Assembly: GCF_000612805.1 (NCBI RefSeq)
Contig: NZ_HG964403.1
Location: forward strand, 620,001 to 684,000
Direction: 5' to 3'
Length of the DNA stretch: 64,000 nt
From: Bacillus ndiopicus
Lineage (GTDB): Bacteria > Bacillota > Bacilli > Bacillales_A > Planococcaceae
Part shown: positions 62,001 through 64,000 of the stretch, one piece after another
Layout: every line of letters starts with the position of its first letter
Numbering within the stretch: the stretch's first letter is position 1
Translations under genes and position numbers: made by a program
The notes under the pieces: generated by a model
What the model saw: the letters and a program-made list of their open reading frames with translations, nothing else
Told to the model about the DNA's origin: nothing
The model's database searches: none

Positions 62001-64000
62001 CAAATGGCTAGCTGATATTTTTCTTGATCGCTTAATAATGATTGACAATAATTAAAGTGCTTCACTACTTCATGTAGCTCATAGCTATCTTGTGAATTGC
62101 CAAGCAGTGTTGTAAAAAGTTGTCCGATTTGATAATGTAGCTGCAGTTTCTGTTCCTCAGAAAGTCTTTTATAGGCTGCTTGTTGAAAGCGATTATGAAC
62201 AAATTGGAAAGTTAAAATGTGCGTTAGAAGCACTTCTTCTAATACAAGCTGACTAGCCCATTTAAAATCAGTATTTAAAGGAATGATAAAGCCATTTGTT
62301 ATTAGTAAATCAAGGTGCTTGAGAAGCTCTTGGTCTGTAAAATTAACTAGTTGCTGCAATATATGAAATTCAAATTTTGATCCTAGGCAGGAGGCAATTT
62401 GCAAAACGTGTAATGTGTCTAATTGCAAATTGGTGAGTTTATTTTCTAGGAAGAGCAACAGCTCCGAGTTAAGGGCAGCTTGATTAAACTTTTGTATATC
62501 GAATTTCCAATGTTTTGATTCAAAATCCAAATAAATTGTATTGTCCTGTTGTAAGGAACGAAAGGCCTCTTTAATAAATAAAGGATTGCCATTTGTTAAA
62601 TTATTCAAATGTTTGACAATTTCTTCTGTCGTTGACTCTTGCATGTGCAGTGATTCTTTAAGCCAAAGTGTCAAATCCTCCTTTTTAAGTTCTTTTAGCT
62701 CAATATGCTTATAAAAGGGAAGCATAGCTTTTAACTGTTTTTCTTCAGCTTCACTTTTTTCATGAATACGAAGTGTTGTGATGACCATTAAAAACCCTTC
62801 GCGATGTTGCTCATAAATATCAATCAATGCTTTTAATGTGTTTTTATCGGCCCAATGTAAATCATCAATCAATAAAACAATTGGTTTTTTTTGTAGTGCA
62901 AAGCATTGTAATATTTTTTTTATACTATTAAATAAATGAGCTTGTAATTGCTTGCTATCCTCATAAAATTCATCTTGAATGCTGTCTTTATCATAAAACC
63001 AACGTAACTCTGGCAACAGAACTGCTAAATCCGCTGTAACATGTAATTGCGTTTCTTCAAAATAATTCCGCCAATTTTTAACGGATACTTTGCCCTCCAT
63101 ATAGATTTGCTTTAATAAATTTCGCAATGGTTGAATGACGGAAGTAAAATCATTTTCCAATTGTAATTGGCTATATTTTGTTTCAATAAAATAGCCTTTC
63201 GCTGCGGCTACCTCCCCTTTTAATCCATAAACAAGCTGTGACTTTCCGACACCTGCTTCTCCAGATATAAGGGCAAACTTTTTGTCGCCGTTTATAACTT
63301 GCCGAAATAGATGATTAAGAGATGTAGCATGTTGTTCACGACCATAAAGCTTGTTAGTTAAAGTCGGTGACAGGGCTATATCTTCAATGCCTAAAACGAA
63401 ATCCTCAATCGCTTCATCTGCAAGAAGTGCTTTTTGAATGGTTAGCAAATCTGCCCTTAAGCCAACTGCACTTTGGTAACGAGCGCTAGGGTTTTTTTCA
63501 AGTAACTTTTCGATAATACGCCAAAGAGCAAAAGGGCTTTTATGCTGTGTAGCTAATAATGGTGCTGGTTTTTTCGTTAAAATATTATAGATGATATCGA
63601 GATTATTTTGACCCATAAACGGTGGAGTGCCGCTTAATAATTGATAAAAAATTGCACCTAGTGCATATAAGTCAGCTCGATAATCAATAGCAATATTTAA
63701 TCTTCCGGTTTGCTCAGGTGCATAATAAGGGAGCTGCTGCAAATGTTGTTGGGTATTGTCCATTACAATTGTGGCACCAATATTATATTTTGTACTTGTA
63801 TCACTGCTTAGAAGTTTTAGCTTCAATGAGTCAGGCTGGATTAAAATATGGTACGGATTTAATGCTAAAAATAGTATTTGATTTTGATGCAAACTAATGC
63901 AAATATTGCTAAGCTCGATTGCTATTTGTAAAAATTGTAACATCGTCATGCTTTTAAAATTAATTAAAGGAATACCATCGAAATTTTCATAAATAAGCCC
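59099..64000 (-). CDS. Giant hybrid histidine kinase (pseudokinase-AAA-TPR-GAF-HisKA-HATPase), 5' end missing
   Basis: 1633 or more residues; the frame stays open to the window edge (ENFDGIPLINFKS before the first internal Met), so the start lies outside. Order: Ser/Thr-kinase-like lobe (YAPEQTGR, DYRADLYALG), AAA ATPase (GEAGVGKSQ, VLLIDDLHWAD), a long helical repeat region, GAF (about 1180-1300), coiled coil, HisKA with HSISHELRSP, and HATPase (DSGIGIPASD, GIGLAICKQI). In the kinase lobe the catalytic loop reads ALNPYHIL instead of D.kP.N and DFG is lost, so it is likely a pseudokinase. No membrane span. Similar hybrids occur in Bacilli and cyanobacteria. Confidence 0.9.
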   Translation of the reverse strand, partial: GLIYENFDGIPLINFKSMTMLQFLQIAIELSNICISLHQNQILFLALNPYHILIQPDSLKLKLLSSDTSTKYNIGATIVMDNTQQHLQQLPYYAPEQTGRLNIAIDYRADLYALGAIFYQLLSGTPPFMGQNNLDIIYNILTKKPAPLLATQHKSPFALWRIIEKLLEKNPSARYQSAVGLRADLLTIQKALLADEAIEDFVLGIEDIALSPTLTNKLYGREQHATSLNHLFRQVINGDKKFALISGEAGVGKSQLVYGLKGEVAAAKGYFIETKYSQLQLENDFTSVIQPLRNLLKQIYMEGKVSVKNWRNYFEETQLHVTADLAVLLPELRWFYDKDSIQDEFYEDSKQLQAHLFNSIKKILQCFALQKKPIVLLIDDLHWADKNTLKALIDIYEQHREGFLMVITTLRIHEKSEAEEKQLKAMLPFYKHIELKELKKEDLTLWLKESLHMQESTTEEIVKHLNNLTNGNPLFIKEAFRSLQQDNTIYLDFESKHWKFDIQKFNQAALNSELLLFLENKLTNLQLDTLHVLQIASCLGSKFEFHILQQLVNFTDQELLKHLDLLITNGFIIPLNTDFKWASQLVLEEVLLTHILTFQFVHNRFQQAAYKRLSEEQKLQLHYQIGQLFTTLLGNSQDSYELHEVVKHFNYCQSLLSDQEKYQLAIWNYQLGVSTKKVGLLENALYFLTISRRLLPSNCWQVMRKEAMDIYINLGECECLIGDFESSDKHLSEALLYSETLLERLTIYNLKTWLYIESDDPHTSIEAALTGLSEAKMPIVERPSKLQVLNELIKLHFTLRTKSNQDLLIASNFENKEIDIIIQLLINMAASTVRVDSNLTGIALIRAFRLQLKYGLGTKGGIILINYAMLLNSGFGNIKESIRFGQLAIEVADNQDSIYIKGHVYYVYGLFISHWTNSYETSIHYMSKAQQYCREIGLHVIVTTASCFIVVAQFIRGTTISELQQEIRQQQDEFSLNATSLTIDFLAEMALWMDVLRDPHHPVEWSYPFKIQDQPIIKTMHYSVRLQMSFLLNNEQQGLAVLSLLNPIHKEVFDLPITTLYYFYRALWQFDWLYQQKGSKREQKVFRTEIKESIQKFKKWMQFSPQHYEHLYLLLLAENCRLNNEDENAKLYYDRAIQLAKMHLFIQDRAIACERAANYYKTKEDYVTARYYSVQAINAARQWGAETVAEHWETLYDVLTLPPTTQLSNNSSFEMMTVLETTQSFAKDIQMEGLLQNILFSLLKHASATVGYFIHRRADELIVLAKAEADNTLFATYEQQHIEQFHENMQSIVRYVIQSEEPYIIPNTKVSNALLRSFSVAKSILCLPIHHKSEIIAILYLENTLTANAFNASHIDLLKMLSTQIAISIENAQIYEELEHRVQARTKQVDETNQHLKKVNEQLAKNELERKKLLHSISHELRSPITSSLGYIELILDGVITDEEEKIKYLTRGKDRLLSLNTLIQDLFDLANLESGRAEYQFTKISAKELFQQFELCYEYEIEQLDLHYSAHFYGSQHAQLLIDPARIQQVFENIMLNAMKYTTKGSIELTIYTNDEQLVCSIKDSGIGIPASDIPFVFDSYYRASNSNVKNSHGIGLAICKQIISQHHGEIGVTSSEQSGSTFTFTLPLLKD

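Noticed and set aside
1-64000. tRNA, rRNA, insertion sequence or prophage genes
   Set aside because: None seen on reading both strands; the repeats found contain no transposase.

Overview
The window is a low-GC chromosomal segment of an endospore-forming Bacillales bacterium, most likely from the Lysinibacillus / Solibacillus / Planococcaceae (Caryophanaceae) group. The evidence is the AT-rich composition with strong AGGAGG-type ribosome binding sites, a Spo0E-type phosphatase and a sporulation-kinase-like sensor, several gene neighbourhoods shared with Bacillus subtilis (fadH/ykuF, ykuL-ccpC, ktrC, rnjA-rpoY, ykrA), and an SLH-anchored surface protein. I see no rRNA, tRNA, CRISPR array, prophage or transposase gene.

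Layout. 1-6.4 kb: partial radical SAM gene, PAS histidine kinase, MhqR-like regulator, lipoprotein, CPBP protease, YkvS-like small protein, a two-gene small operon ending in a Spo0E-like phosphatase, and ykwC. 6.5-16 kb: cheV; the polyphosphate genes ppx-ppk followed by a GGDEF-EAL protein; fadH under a FadR-type operator; cbpB(darB) and ccpC. 16.2-28.1 kb: an eight-gene operon on one strand (membrane protein, ABC ATPase and permease, Q/G-rich coiled-coil protein, MoxR ATPase, DUF58, two VWA membrane proteins). 28.2-41 kb: a formate dehydrogenase / molybdenum cofactor island: fdhF-DUF1641, fdhD, moaA, a mobA-moaC fusion, moaB, moeB, moeA, mobB, moaE, moaD, and modA-modB with an unknown partner. 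41-47.8 kb: zinc-ribbon membrane protein, MFS exporter and a 1500-residue repeat-rich SLH protein. 47.8-52.2 kb: potABCD led by an XRE-cupin regulator. 52.3-58.3 kb: thioredoxin-like protein, ktrC, an inserted MerR/membrane-protein module, rnjA-rpoY, a tiny cationic-peptide gene and ykrA. 58.3-64 kb: a response regulator and a giant hybrid histidine kinase that runs off the right edge.

How they work together. The central island encodes every step of Mo-bis-MGD cofactor synthesis plus molybdate uptake and FdhD sulfuration, all serving the formate dehydrogenase, which has a cysteine rather than a selenocysteine active site. Two c-di-AMP targets (CbpB and KtrC) and two central-carbon regulators or targets (CcpC, and FadR-controlled fadH) also lie here. 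The eight-gene MoxR/VWA operon looks like an envelope-associated assembly or chaperone system coupled to an ABC exporter; its function is not known to me.

Most interesting points: a self-contained transcription unit for a 23-residue, strongly cationic amphipathic peptide between rpoY and ykrA; a mobA-moaC in-frame fusion that keeps an internal ribosome binding site and start codon for free MoaC; an intrinsic terminator inside the predicted fdhF leader; a MerR-type 19-bp-spacer promoter controlling the inserted module; two families of dispersed intergenic repeats; and a degenerate kinase domain in the giant histidine kinase.
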